A stretch of DNA of 64,000 bases. Origin: Prunella strophiata. Lineage: Eukaryota; Chordata; Aves; Passeriformes; Prunellidae. Numbering within the stretch: position 1 is the stretch's first letter; the number at the start of each line of letters is the position of its first letter. Shown here piece after piece: positions 11,244 through 22,517 of this stretch. The stretch spans positions 111,054,162 through 111,118,161 of the forward strand of contig JAZBQD010000030.1 in the NCBI GenBank assembly GCA_036583965.1, given 5' to 3'. Position numbers and translations under genes: made by a program. The notes below the pieces were generated by a model. That model worked only from the letters and a program-made list of their open reading frames with translations, was not told the DNA's origin and ran no database searches.

Positions 11244-11920
11244 TGTTTTTCTGACAGCTCCCATCAAAAAGGAGGCTGTGGGTTTGTTTTGTTTTCCTCT
11301 GACTGCTGCATCTCTCCCTGGCCTCCTCTTACCATCCATTCCTGCTGGATGAACACGGATGTGTGGTCTCAGAGGCTGTTCCAGAAGTGACAGATCCCAA
11401 GGAAGGGCTCAGCCCACTGCCCCAGCACAGCTTCCCAGAGCTGAAATCCACAACACCGAGGGATCTGAGCATCTCCCAGGACTCAGAGTCCCCCCACAGC
11501 AGCACCAGGCAGCAGTGCAGGGTCTCCTCCCACACATCCCAGGTCAGGGGCTGTGCTCAGCCCACAGCAGGTAACATTCTGACCAACTAATTACTGAGAG
11601 AACCACATTTGCAAGGGCTAGAAATACCTGACCAAGCCAGAGACTATTAAACCATGGTGAATAGAGCTACTCAGCAACTCAATCTCAGTTTTTAGGTTGT
11701 TCATTAAATATAAATTTTCATAGCCAGATCGAATGCAGCACACCCAGCTTCAGGTATCCCTGCAAGTGTGCCAAAGCTCCCCCAGCAACCAGGGGAGAGA
11801 AAATGAGGAAAACACAGTGTGTTTATTCATCCATCCCACCTATCCTCAGTCATGGGGCTGTACCTCTGGGTGAGCAGAGTGCTCTACAGTGACCAGAGAG
11901 GGAGAGCAGATAGCCCAGGT
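11244..11920. other. Non-coding stretch, no gene seen
   Basis: Single-copy-looking sequence with no recognisable repeat or exon. It ends at the (GGGAA)n array. Confidence 0.5.
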
Positions 11921-12032
11921 GGGAAGGGAAGGGAAGGGAAGGGAAGGGAAGGGAAGGGAAGGGAAGGGAAGGGAAGGGAAGGGAAGGGAAGGGAAGGGAA
12001 GGGAAGGGAAGGGAAGGGAAGGGAAGGGAAGG
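11921..12032 (+). repeat. (GGGAA)22 microsatellite, G-quadruplex type
   Basis: Twenty-two uninterrupted GGGAA units plus GG. Every unit supplies a GGG run separated by two A, so any four consecutive units satisfy the usual G3N1-7 quadruplex pattern on the plus strand. The tract is also pure purine on plus and pure pyrimidine on minus. Open frames through it (EGKGR- and PSLPF-type peptides) are translation artefacts. Confidence 0.98.
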
Positions 12033-12622
12033 CCAAATCCCACCCAGGCTGTCCTCCACTTTATTGTTAAACAGCCACAGGAAAGCCCAGCAGTGAGAAG
12101 CTCCTGGGACACACCTCAGGGCATCACTGGAGGGTTTTGGTGTAGGAGATGGAGCACTGGGCTCATGCCTGAGCTTAGAGGGAGGCAGAGGAGGGCAGGA
12201 GTAGCAGAGCCAGGTGTCTCCCTCTGATGGGTCCTCCTGGGGTGAGTGCTGCTTGTGAGACATTGCTGGCAAAGCTGATTGTCCAACAGTGTGGGCTGAG
12301 CTGCCCAGGCTCCTGGGCTAACCCTGGGGTTGGGTTGTGCTTGTGGACACGAGTCCAGAAGGAACCAAAGAGCTGAGTCTAACACTCTGCTTTCAGCAGG
12401 GACTAAAGACCTCCAGTAAGTGCTGCTGTCTCTGGGGGTGATTGTGTAACCCACCCTGAGCTAACAGTGCTTCTTTAGTCTCCTGTTAGGGTTCTGCCTT
12501 GACAGAAGATGACCTAAGAAACTGAAGGCATGAAGTTTCTGAAAGGTTGGAGATACTGGCTGAGGATTCCTGGGAGTAGGGAAGGCTCAGAGCTGGAGGA
12601 ATATGTCAGGTGATCTTTTGGG
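12033..12622. other. Non-coding stretch, no gene seen
   Basis: No recognisable repeat or exon. It separates the GGGAA array from an ERVL-like LTR fragment. Confidence 0.5.
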
Positions 12623-12720
12623 TGTATTGGGCTTGCCTGGCAACATTTTGAAGCCCTATAGGGGTGGCTTCTATGAGAAGCTGCTTGGAGCTTCTTTTGT
12701 GATCAAAAGAAATAACAGGA
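12623..12720 (+). mobile_element. ERVL-like LTR 5' fragment
   Basis: The block starting TGTATTGGGCTTGCCTGGCA, followed by an AGGGGTGGCTTCTATGAGAA block, GCTGCTTGGAGCTTC and a purine-rich segment, resembles from memory the start of avian ERVL-family LTRs. In those, TG is followed by a GGCAA...TTTTG block and a GGGGTGGCTTCT-GAGAAGCTGCT block. Only about 100 bp align and no internal viral genes are present. No target-site duplication could be assigned. Confidence 0.5.
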
Positions 12721-13995
12721 GCAATGTTACCAAGAAGATGAATGCAAGCCAATGGTCATCACAGGAACAAGTAATTTATTCCAGCAACACTTAACATCCA
12801 TTTATCCTAAACAAGGGTACCTGATTCAGCATTCCTGGCACCAGTGATCAGCCAAATTTGCCACTGACTTCTCTTCACAATGAGGAAAACTGCTTTTCTG
12901 AGACCTAACACCCATCTTGCCCCTTGTGTCAAGCCTAGACCACAACCCCATCTGCTTTTACACTGGAGTTTTCTGTTCTTGGGTGCAAACCAAAAATACC
13001 TGTTCAGTATATAGACTATACATACATACACACACACACATACACATATATATATATATACACAATGAGTTGAATCTGTCCCAGAATAATCAATGCTGGA
13101 TTACACCAGGAGGCACTGCCTCATTTTAGCCTTACAGTAAAATCTCATCTCCCTTCTGAGCCAATCAAAGACTATTTGCCTCCACATAAATCAGCACTTA
13201 TCTTAGCCAGACAGGCCCTGCAGATGCTCATGGTATATCAAACTCTTCAGCTTTTGCTCTCAACACTCTAATCCAGTGATGTTGAGCTGAACCTAGTGAA
13301 TTATGACCCTTTTGCCCCAGGTGATGCTGACTCTTCAGTTTTATGGGACTACAAGAACTGAACAGAAATTACAGCTTTGTGAGCAGCCTGAGCCCTAATG
13401 ATGGGGTGATATCCTTGCTTACAGGCCCTGAGCTGGCACAAAATTAATAAGGATTCTTCAGTCACAGGGTAGTCATCCTATTTTTTTAATGTCCATCAGG
13501 ACACAGAAGAACAGGACATAAAACCCAAGAGGTCTTCAGCCCGTGACAAACCAACCCCTGACCATCCTGCTTTCTGCCAAGCCTTCAGAATTTTTTCCCA
13601 CCTGAAGAAATCACAGATAACTCAGAATGACACCCTCACTGTTGTTTGTTTGGCCTTGCAGGCGCACAGACATATTGATCCATGCAACTCTTCAGTCCCT
13701 TAGTTTTCCAGAGGGTCCCTCAGACACAGGAGCCTCAACCCCCCACCCACGTGGCACCAGTGCTAATCTAAACCCAAAGGCAGTGGAAACGCCCCAGAAA
13801 GCTCAGGGCAGAGCCAGGGCTTCACTCAGCAGGAGCTGAGGAGTTTCCTGTTTTACCACGAGGCAAATCCAGGAGCCTGGGATGAGAGCCTGCTCAGCGT
13901 CCTGAAGGGATCAGTGTTTTTCATAAGGATGAGCTGCCAGAGGTCCTGTGCTGAGATGAGAGCCAAGATTAGGAGCAGCAGGGCTGGTGGAGCCC
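12721..13995. other. Non-coding stretch with a CA/TA microsatellite
   Basis: Holds the alternating purine-pyrimidine tract at 13021-13063 and otherwise no gene. A GC-richer patch near 13630-13850 has short open frames without recognisable domains. Confidence 0.5.
13021..13063. repeat. CA/TA alternating microsatellite
   Basis: CATACATA, then about six CA units, then a TATATA run of about 14 bases ending CACA. Alternating purine-pyrimidine DNA of this kind is length-variable. Confidence 0.95.
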
Positions 13996-14616
13996 TGTCA
14001 GAACCCAGCACATCCTTCTGGCTGCCCTGGATGGCTCCAGCCCCTGGCAGGGGGCTCAGAGACCTTGGCACAGAGCCCAAGACCCCTGTGCCTTTGATTT
14101 AGAGCCATGGAAAAGATTACCAACTTTATATGAAGAATTACAAGCCACACAAATTAAGTAGAATAATAAGTTTCTCACAGGGTGAAAATGTAGAATTTTA
14201 GGGTTTTTTAGAATAAGGGTTCAGGGGTCAAGATGGAGGAATTTGGGCATGTTCTGTCCTTTCTCCTTCTTCACAGCCTCCATCTTCTGGGTGATGGTGG
14301 CACTTTTGGATTGGCTTGGAGTAGAGTTGGACTGTGTGACACAGGTGATAGGTATTGGAAAAGAACTGTAAATAATGTACAGGGAGTTTTTAGTATAAAA
14401 AGACAACACCACCCCAGAGGTGGGCAGTGTGCCTGGGACTGACCTGCTGAACAGACCTGGGCTGGTCAGGGAAAAAAATCTGTTAGCTAAGAAATAATAA
14501 ACAACCTTGAAAACTGCACAAGGAGACTCCTGACTCCTTCTTTGGTTCTCGGGCCAGAACACAGAGACTTTCTGACTGATCAGGGTCATCTGGAGCTCCT
14601 GAGAGACCCGTCGACA
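13996..14616 (+). mobile_element. Solo LTR, class II ERV-like family (copy 1, 621 bp)
   Basis: The element starts TGTCAGAACC and ends GTCGACA, so the TGTC/GACA tips are inverted. It is bracketed by a perfect 6-bp target-site duplication GAGCCC (13990-13995 and 14617-14622). A TATA box, TATAAAA, lies at 14394-14400 and a polyadenylation signal, AATAAA, at 14496-14501, which gives a U3-R-U5 layout. No gag, pol or env sequence flanks it, so this is a solo LTR left by recombination. The 6-bp duplication suits class II (ERVK/alpharetrovirus-like) elements. Two relatives lie at 15747 and 20525. Confidence 0.92.
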
Positions 14617-15746
14617 GAGCCCAAGTGATCCCCAGAGCTCCCAAGCAGGAGGAGGGCTGGCATTAAAACAAAAGCCCAGTGGCTTTTGGGCTGTTTTGGG
14701 ATGAGGCAGGGACTGCCACATTTGTGTCTACAGGCACACAGTGCTTGGATTGGCAGAGCCTGTTTTCCTGCTGTGCTTGGCCCAGTGGGAAGGCAGGGTG
14801 GGAGCTGCTGTCAGGGTTATTTAGCCCTCCTCACCATCACTGTCTGGCCAAACTCACCATCAGCTCCACCCATGGGGCCTTCCCAGCTCCTTTTTCAGGC
14901 CACAAGGACTCCACTTTGCCCAGTGCCACCAAACCTCCAGCATCTGGTGTCTCCTAATCACCCCCTGGCAAACAGCAGCCCTCTGCTGCATATCAAAGGA
15001 GGCAGGATTAGGGATCAAACAATGCATGGGAGATCTCAGCCTGCTTCTGAATCATTCAGGGCTGGGAGGCTGGGATTAGAGATGGTGCCACTGGAAGCCA
15101 ATAGCTCCTGCTTTTTTTTTTTTTTTTTCCAGTTTTTCTGGGGTTGGCATGCTACTCCATGGCATGGTAGTTTTTAAATACAGGGTTGGCACTTTATCCC
15201 AAAAGTCTAAGCCAAATGATAAATCCTGGAGATTTGCATAAACACTGGTGTCAGTCTGGATGGCTTCTGTGTAACTGTGGGGCATGTGTGGATCTCCTGG
15301 GTATACAATGGCAGGAGCAAATAACTTAATAGGTCTGTTGTGAGTAAAGCCTGCATCAAAGGCTGGAGTTGAAGTCCTGATTAAGAAAACCCAGGGATGA
15401 AAAGCTAAGCTGATTTACACATCTTGCAACACCTCCCAAAGTAGAATGAGGGCTGCTGGTAATAGCAGCAAGCGTCTCCTGGTTTGTCTTGGGGCACAAA
15501 TTGTTCTCCAGACAAACACAGGCAAGCCTAGAACCGGGCTTAATATTAGGGAAGGAGACAACTGAAGACCTCTTTATTGTTGTTTTCACTTTAGCTTAGA
15601 GCATTACAGTGGCTGCTGTCCTGGCAAGAGATTATCAACACGCTCAGCACTCGCTGCCTGGCTGGTGCCTTGGGTTGGCCAGGGTGCTGCAGTCAGCACC
15701 CAGACAGTGGCACCTTTTTGCTCAGGCCCAGCAGGTCCACGGGGAT
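14617..15746. other. Stretch between two solo LTRs, no viral or host gene
   Basis: Although flanked by two same-strand LTRs of one family, this 1.1-kb interval shows no retroviral gene and no primer-binding or polypurine tract that I can identify. Copy 1 has its own complete target-site duplication. I therefore read this as ordinary host DNA between two independent insertions. It contains a T17-type run near 15112-15128. Confidence 0.6.
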
Positions 15747-16371
15747 TATTGGAACCCAGGACATTCCTCTGGCTGCCCTGGATGGCTCCAGCCCCTGGCA
15801 GGGGGCTCAGAGACCTTGGCACAGAGCCCAAGACCCCTGTGCCTTTGATTTTGAGCCATGGAAAAAATTACCAACCTTATATGAAGAGTTGCAAGCCACA
15901 CAAATTAAGTAGAATAATAATAAGTTTCTCACAGGGTGAAAATGTAGAATTTTGGGATTTTTTAGAATGAGGGTTCAGGGGTCAAGATGGAGGAATTTGG
16001 GTGTGTTCTGTCCTTTTCTCCTTCTTCACAGCCTCCATCTTCTGGGTGATGGTGGCACTTTTGGATTGGCTTGGAGTAGAGTTGTACTCTGTAACATGGG
16101 TGATAGGTATTGGAAAATAACTGTAAATAATGTACAGGTAGTTTTTAGTATAAAAAGACAACACCACCCCAGAGGTGGGCAGTGTGCCTGGGACTGACCT
16201 GCTGGACAGACCTGGGCTGGTCATGGAGAAAATTTGTTAGATAAGAAATAATAAACAACCTTGAAGACTGCACAAGGAGACTCCTGACTCCTTCTTCAGT
16301 TTCTCGGGCCAGAACACAGAGACTTTCTGACTGATCTGGGGTCATCTCGAGCTCCTGAGGGATCTCCAACA
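15747..16371 (+). mobile_element. Solo LTR, same family (copy 2, about 625 bp)
   Basis: Colinear with copy 1 throughout. In the central 205 bp I count about ten differences by eye. It starts TATTGGAACCC (the TG tip mutated to TA) and ends CTCCAACA. TATAAAA lies at 16149-16155 and AATAAA at 16250-16255. A target-site duplication is not clear (GGGGAT before, GAGATC after), so the ends are placed by alignment to copy 1. Confidence 0.88.
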
Positions 16372-19300
16372 GAGATCAGCTCAGGTTATCACCAGAGCCA
16401 CCAGCACCACCTTTGCTCCTCAGTCCTGGCATGAGAAATCACCTCAGAACCAGCCCCACTGCTCTCATGGCACCACCCAAAGCCAGGCTTTGTGTCCCCT
16501 GCTCCTGCTCCCTTGCTATCCTGTGCTGTTCTGCAGCACAGGTGTGTCCTGACACCCCCTAGGCAAGATATGGCCAGGGAATTTATCCAAATCATCAGGG
16601 GAATTGCTTGGGAGCTCCAAATTCCAGAGAACACATCCTGCTATCCCCCCACACCCCACTCCCCCAGGACCAGATGTTGGCTTAGACACCTATCTGAATT
16701 TTTCCATTCCCAATTAATTCACTTTAAAAATGTACTTTTTTTTTTTTTTTTAAAGTTTCCAGTTGAAGTTCTATCTTCTTTTTAAGGTCATTGTTATCTT
16801 TTAGAGTCGGAGAACCTCTGTTGACTCTGAATAATTGCCTTTCTACTTCCAGCTGGCATTACTGAAAGGGCTATTGAACACGGAGCAATATGAACTTCGG
16901 TTTATAAAATTTACATTTTATTACAATAATCTTTCACACAAGATGTACCTCTTCCTCTTTTATGTACCCCTGTCCACCTTCATGTGCAAATGTATTGCTC
17001 ATGAATTTTAATAGATATTGGAAATGCTCACTGGAGTGGGAACAGTCTTTTTTCACTGGCCACAAACACAATATGACAAGCACTAACATTTTTTTCCACC
17101 CTGCTCATTTTTTTTTTTTTTGATCCTGCCTTCTTATTTAATAATAAACCAGGCTGTGAACACATTGACTCATCTCTTGTTTTCTCAAAATAGTGAGAAG
17201 TTTTATTTATTTATTTTAATCAGTAACTACCAGAGAAAGGAATGCCTCATAAGATAAAGGCATTTAATTAGTTTGTTTGCTGTTAAGAAAAATATGTAGG
17301 TGGATGTGGGCGAAATGCCAAGCCAAAGTGGTCTGGCTTTGCTGACAGTTCAGCAAAAGAAAAAGATTAGACGTCATGGAAAAAATTACTCCCTGAACAG
17401 GAAAAGCTGGACATGGCACATATTTCTCTTCATGCTGCAGCTTTGTAACAGTAAAAGGAACCTCTAGCAGCAGCTAACAGAACATATTTAGTGTGCAAGA
17501 GGGCTGCAAGACAACAAAGCTGGCTGATTCACAGGGCTTTGGTAATTACATGAGATTTCTTGCAAATCTCTTGTTCTTCATCATTATTATTGTTAATATT
17601 ATTGTAGCAAGAGCTGTGTCCCTTGTCTCCCCAGACTGCACGAAGGGCAACACGTCAGCTCTGCTCAGGGCACTGTCAACCTTTGGCTCCACTGTGCACG
17701 TTTCAGAGCAGACCCAGACATGAGGATGCTTCCATTTATAACTCAGAGCACACTACAGAGCAGAATAACCTTTTGGAACCAGGTTAGCAAACAAGCAGCA
17801 CCGTATCAATCACCCTAATCTTGATTTCAATGCTGCTCACATTCCTGCGGACACGAAACACTCGAGGTACAACGTGCTGGAATCCCAAAACACAAACAAA
17901 TCCAGAGGGCCCATAACGTAGCACAAGTCTGTTTAGAGTTTGGCCATTCTTGCTGAAGGCCAGATTTGCCACTGGACACCCTCTGTGCCCTGTTCACAGC
18001 TGGGTCCTTCTGCTCTGCTGCTGCCAAGGAACTGTGGCACATTTGAGTCGTGCCACATCTGAACTGGGGTTGAGCCTGTCTGCACCAAACTCATCTCCAG
18101 GGACTGCAGGGCATTTCAGACAAAGCTTTCCAGCTGGCTGCTGCATCAGGAAAGTCTACCAGCATGTTTTGTGTACAGTATCTTAATGCCAGCCATCCTT
18201 TACCCTTTAGACTTTTGTCCCAGATAACATCCATACCCTTCCTGAAATCCACGATTCTTATCGTGGTGACCCAGCTTTTTTTATGATCACTTAGTTCACT
18301 CCCACCTTGGGATTGTTCAATCCATTTCTGTTAACCAGGAAGGATACTGAAATAGCCAGTCCATTATTAGCTGCCTCCCATTTCTGAGATGAGTTGTCTC
18401 TCCCATGTTGGAGGAACCTGGCCACACAACTCCTTCTCCTGTTGACATTTTCTCTTGACCTTTAGGAAAGTGAGATGTCTGTTTACCACATGGTCCCACC
18501 CTCAGACAGTCATGACAGGGATTTTAATTTATTTTTAAATCATCCATGCATCCCTTTCCATACTGTAGGGATCTGTTACAGACCCTCACATCTTGGTATC
18601 TTGGTTTTCCCTTTTATAACTGAAGGGTTTGTGTGCCTGACTTGTAAGGAGAATTTGTGAGTTTTTTTACAGCCACCCAGTCCAGGTGTGTGTAAAGGGC
18701 ACATTTGTACAAATCTCCAGCAGAAAATTGAACCCAGTGGGAGGAATCTAGTTTTGAAGAGCAAGGTCTGACACTTCCAGCAGCTGTTAGTGATGTTAGA
18801 GGGACCTGCTGGGCACAAGAGCACGGATACATGAACAGATAACAGGAATTTACATCAGGTCAAACACTATGAATGATGAGCAGATTGAGAATGAAGAACA
18901 ACCAGCAGACAGAAACCTGGCTGTCACCCTCTCTTCTCCCACAGGATCTTGCCTTGCATACATTTATCCCATTACAACTTCCCTTTCCCCCGTGCCCCAG
19001 CAAGAATCCCAACCTGCACCCTTATGCAACTCTGATTTCTCTGGGATGGGAACCCTACCTGAACAGCATCTGGCTCAGCACTTCTGCCTGCTGAGGCAGT
19101 AACACTGAGGGCAGTGCCCACACCAGAGGCTAAAAGGGTGGGACTGTGCCTGGGAAGCCACAGCTGGGGCACCAGGGGCAGCTTTGTCCCTCAGCACAGC
19201 ACCAGAAAATCTTCCACGCTCCCAGGCAGGGTTTGCAACTGGTTATTTCACCCTGCACTGCTGCCATTGCATCAGGACTGGTGTCAGGCACCTTAAACCT

Positions 19301-19896
19301 CAGCTGGTTACTTTTCCTTTCAGGCATGGCAAGAGTAGAGGGGGGGAGAAAAGAACAAGGTGAGTTCTGAATTTTCTCCTCCAGGAGAAATTGTAAATTA
19401 AATCCTGTGTTCATAAATTTGCTTTAGCCAATCTGGCTCCCTTAGAATGAGGCTAAAGGCAACAAGTTCTGCCTCGCTGCATCCATGTGGCTTGGCCAGC
19501 TGCTGACACAACTATAATTTTGCAACACCTTGCCTGTACACACACCAGTGTGGGCCTCCCTCCTCTGCTGCCATTACCCTCCCCAAAATCATGAGCTTCT
19601 CCTTCTATTGCAGCCACAAGTGCTGCTTTCCACCAGGGAATATCCCTGTGGAATAGGGATATTCCACAGCTCTCATTGCATGGGGCTGGGGCTGAGCTGT
19701 TTCCTTGCTTGGCTGAATTTGAAAGCTGACTCTGGAGCACAGGGGTGTGAAACCTCCACCCTGATGGCCAATTTCCCAACATGGTGCTCTGCAAAGTCCC
19801 ACCCCTGTTCCTCATCCTCTCTACTGATCTCTGCCCAGTCTCTATTTCCACTCTTTGGTCCCAAAGGATGCTCCTGGACTCCCATTTCCCCACTCA
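16372..19896. other. Non-coding stretch with possible conserved element
   Basis: Contains T runs at 16738-16751 and 17108-17121, an AT-rich candidate conserved element at about 16800-17110, a 7-bp hairpin at 18249-18266 and an 11-bp hairpin at 19637-19665. No exon or repeat family is recognised. Confidence 0.5.
19637..19665. repeat. Hairpin, 11-bp perfect arms
   Basis: GGAATATCCCT at 19637-19647 and AGGGATATTCC at 19655-19665 are exact reverse complements with a 7-base loop. There is no T tract or partner gene to suggest a function. Confidence 0.9.
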
Positions 19897-20400
19897 CAGA
19901 ATGACTTGGGTTGGAAGGGACCTAAAAGATCATCCTTGTTCCACTCCCCTGCCATGGGCAGGGACACCTCTCACTGTCCCAGGCTGCTCACAGCCCCATC
20001 CAGCCTGGCCTTGGACACTTCCAGGGATGGGGAGTCCACAACCTCTATGGGGAACCAATTCCACTGCCTCACCATCCTCACAGGGAAGAATCTCTGCCTA
20101 ATATCAAACCTAAATCTGCCCTCCTTCAGCTTCAGCCAGTCCCCTTTGTCCTATCACTACCTGCCCTTGTGAAAAGTCCTCCTCCAGCTCTCTTATAACC
20201 CCTTTAGGCACTGGAAGCTGCTCCAAGGTCTCCCTGGAGCCTTCTCCTCTCCAGGCTGAACAACCCCAGCTCTCTCAGCCTGGCTGCAGAGCAAAGGTGC
20301 TCCAGCCCTTTGTGGCCTCATTCCACAGCTCAGTGTCCTGTGCTGGGCCCCAGAGATGAGTACAGGACTCCACAGAGGGGACACGTGGGGTCTGTGCCAT
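19897..20400 (-). mobile_element. CR1 LINE fragment, about 500 bp
   Basis: The plus strand is the reverse complement of a long CR1 3' UTR. Blocks occur in order: CACAGAATGACTTGGGTTGG, GATCATC, CCTGCCATGGGCAGGGACAC, CAGCCTGGCCTTGGACACTT, CCAGGGATGGGGAGTCCACA, CTTCAGCTTCAGCC, CCCTTTGTCCTATCACTACC, CTCTCCAGGCTGAACAACCC, TCTCTCAGCCTGGCTGCAGA. It fades after a CAGAGATGAGTACAGGACTC block. No reverse transcriptase domain remains. A solo LTR lies about 120 bp to the right. Confidence 0.95.
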
Positions 20401-20524
20401 CCCTGGGGGCTTCAGGCTCAGCAGGCTGAAGGGTCCTGGTGCTGTGGGGCAGGCAGGGGCACAGATCCCTCGGGCTGCAGGGCTCTCATCCCAGCCCTGG
20501 GGCACAAGGAGACACAGACTGGTG

Positions 20525-21141
20525 TGTGCCTGGGTCTTGAGAGACCCTGAGATGTGTTTGGGAGTCTCTGTGTCCCAGCCTGAGAACCAAAGAAGGAGTC
20601 AGGACTCTTCATTTGTGCTCTCCAAGGTTGTTTATTTTCTCTTATCTATTCCATTCTTTCCCTGACCAGCCCAGGTCTGTTCAGCAGGTCAGTCCCAGGC
20701 ACACTGCCCACCTCTGGGGTGGTGTTATCTTTTTATACTAAAAACTACCTGCACATTATTTACAGTTATTTTCCAATACCTATCACCTGTGTTACACAGT
20801 CCAACTCTACTCTAAACCAATCCAAAAGTGCCACCATCACCCAGAAGATGGAGGCTGTGAAGAAGGAGAAAGAAGGACAGAACACACCCAAATTCCTCCA
20901 TCTTGGCCCCTGAACCCTTATTCTAAAAAACCCCAAAATTCTACATTTTCACCCTGTGAGAAACTTATTATTACTCTACTTAATTTTTGTGGCTTGCAAC
21001 TCTTCATATAAGGTTGGTAATTTTTTCCATGGCTCAAGATCAAAGGCACAGGGGTCTTGGGCTCTGTGCCAAGGTCTCTGAGCCCCCTGCCAGGGGCTGG
21101 AGCCATCCAGGGCAGCCAGAGGGATGTGCTGGGTTCCAACA
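20525..21141 (-). mobile_element. Solo LTR, same family (copy 3, about 617 bp, minus strand)
   Basis: The reverse complement of this interval aligns end to end with the LTRs at 13996 and 15747. On the minus strand it starts TGTTGGAACCC and ends AGGCACA. The minus-strand TATAAAA lies at 20731-20737 and AATAAA at 20631-20636. A target-site duplication is not convincing (CTGGTG before, TGTGTG after), so the ends are set by alignment. The last about 60 bp of U5 are more diverged than in the other copies. Confidence 0.88.
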
Positions 21142-22495
21142 TGTGTGTGCCACAGGCAGAGACATCAGTGCCTGGGAACCCTGTGTGGCCCCAGGTGAGG
21201 AAAAGGATTCTCACCCCTCTTCAGTGGAACAAAAGCCTTTCCCCTCCACTTCACTTTCCATACTCAGACCAGCCTAATCTCCACTGCACCCACAGAGAGC
21301 ATTTAGCCTTGTTATTAAGCCTTTGTAGGCTGCACCAGACACACACCACATTATGTGGAAAAATACAGGAATTAATGTAATTGTTTTTGAACAGGGCACA
21401 GTCTCCAGCATCAATTAAATATTTAAAGGAGAAGGTATGCATGGGAGATAATGGTAGGAGTATAAAAATGGCATCAGGCAAAAGAACATGTATTTCTGGT
21501 TAAGGGGAAAAAAAGGCATCAAGAGAGGAAGCCTGAAAGAGTCCTCACCATATGAAACATCTCCAAAATAATTAATGAAACTTTTCTTGTGAAAGTTAAT
21601 ATAATATATAGAGCTTTGAGGTCTTAAAGAACCTTAACATTCCTTATTTTTATCCATTTAGCATGTTTTGGTGCACATGGCAAATCATATATTTATCTTG
21701 AGAAACCTTAGGTAGACAAATTGGCTGATCAGATGTTCAAGTGAACAGAGTGAATGAAAAAGAATCATAAAGTGGGAGGAAGCATAAAAAGAACATGTTT
21801 CTTTTTGCTAGCACACAGTAGGATGCATTGAAGTGCTAATTAAAAATGGAACAGGAAGGAGAACTTTGTTTTCATGAAATTAATATAAATTCTGAGCAAA
21901 TTACAGGTTTTGCCCTTAAAATAACCATTCCCAAACCCACTGTAGAAATGTAACCCCAGCTCCTCACATCATCCTCTGCTCTTTCTCCCCAGAGATGATT
22001 TGGAGGTGAATGGGGAATTTTCTGGCCACAAGAGGTGTGGGAAGTGTTTTAAAGGTATGAGGAGGCTCCACAGGAATTGCAGTACTGAAGGGAAAGAGAA
22101 ATGAGAGAGCTGAGAAGACTGGAAAATGCATCCCTCAAGAGAGAAACCAGACAAAGTGACAACAGAAAGGTGCAGGGGAATGGGAAGCTGACTTATGCTG
22201 TGAGCAATGATGACCATTTCCAGTGCCTGACATTTCCAGTCATGGGTTCAGGCTCAGCTTTCACTCCAGTGTGTGTCTGCTGGAAACTGAGTGAGTGAAA
22301 ACCCAGCACATTTCCTGTACAGTTCACTCAGGAACTGCACTGGTTACTTATCACCAGAGCTTTTATTTAGACACCAAGTAACAAGCTTGTCATGTGAGTG
22401 GGTCAAAGGCACCACTTGAAACACAAGTATTGATCCCCAGAGATCCCCTCCCTAAAACTGTACACTTAAATATTGACATCTAGAAAAAGAAACTG

Positions 22496-22517
22496 AAAAA
22501 AAAAAAAAAAAAAAAAA
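22496..22517. repeat. Poly-A tract (A22)
   Basis: Uninterrupted run of 22 A with no recognisable retrotransposon 5' to it. Confidence 0.95.

Noticed and set aside
11819..12272. Frames encoding EGKGR and PSLPF repeats
   Set aside because: Translation of the (GGGAA)22 microsatellite.
14617..15746. Internal region of a provirus between two same-strand LTRs
   Set aside because: Only 1.1 kb, no viral gene sequence, and LTR copy 1 has its own complete target-site duplication, so these are separate solo LTRs.
18249..18266. Hairpin CCACGAT-TCTT-ATCGTGG
   Set aside because: Only 7-bp arms and no other signal. Expected by chance several times in 64 kb.
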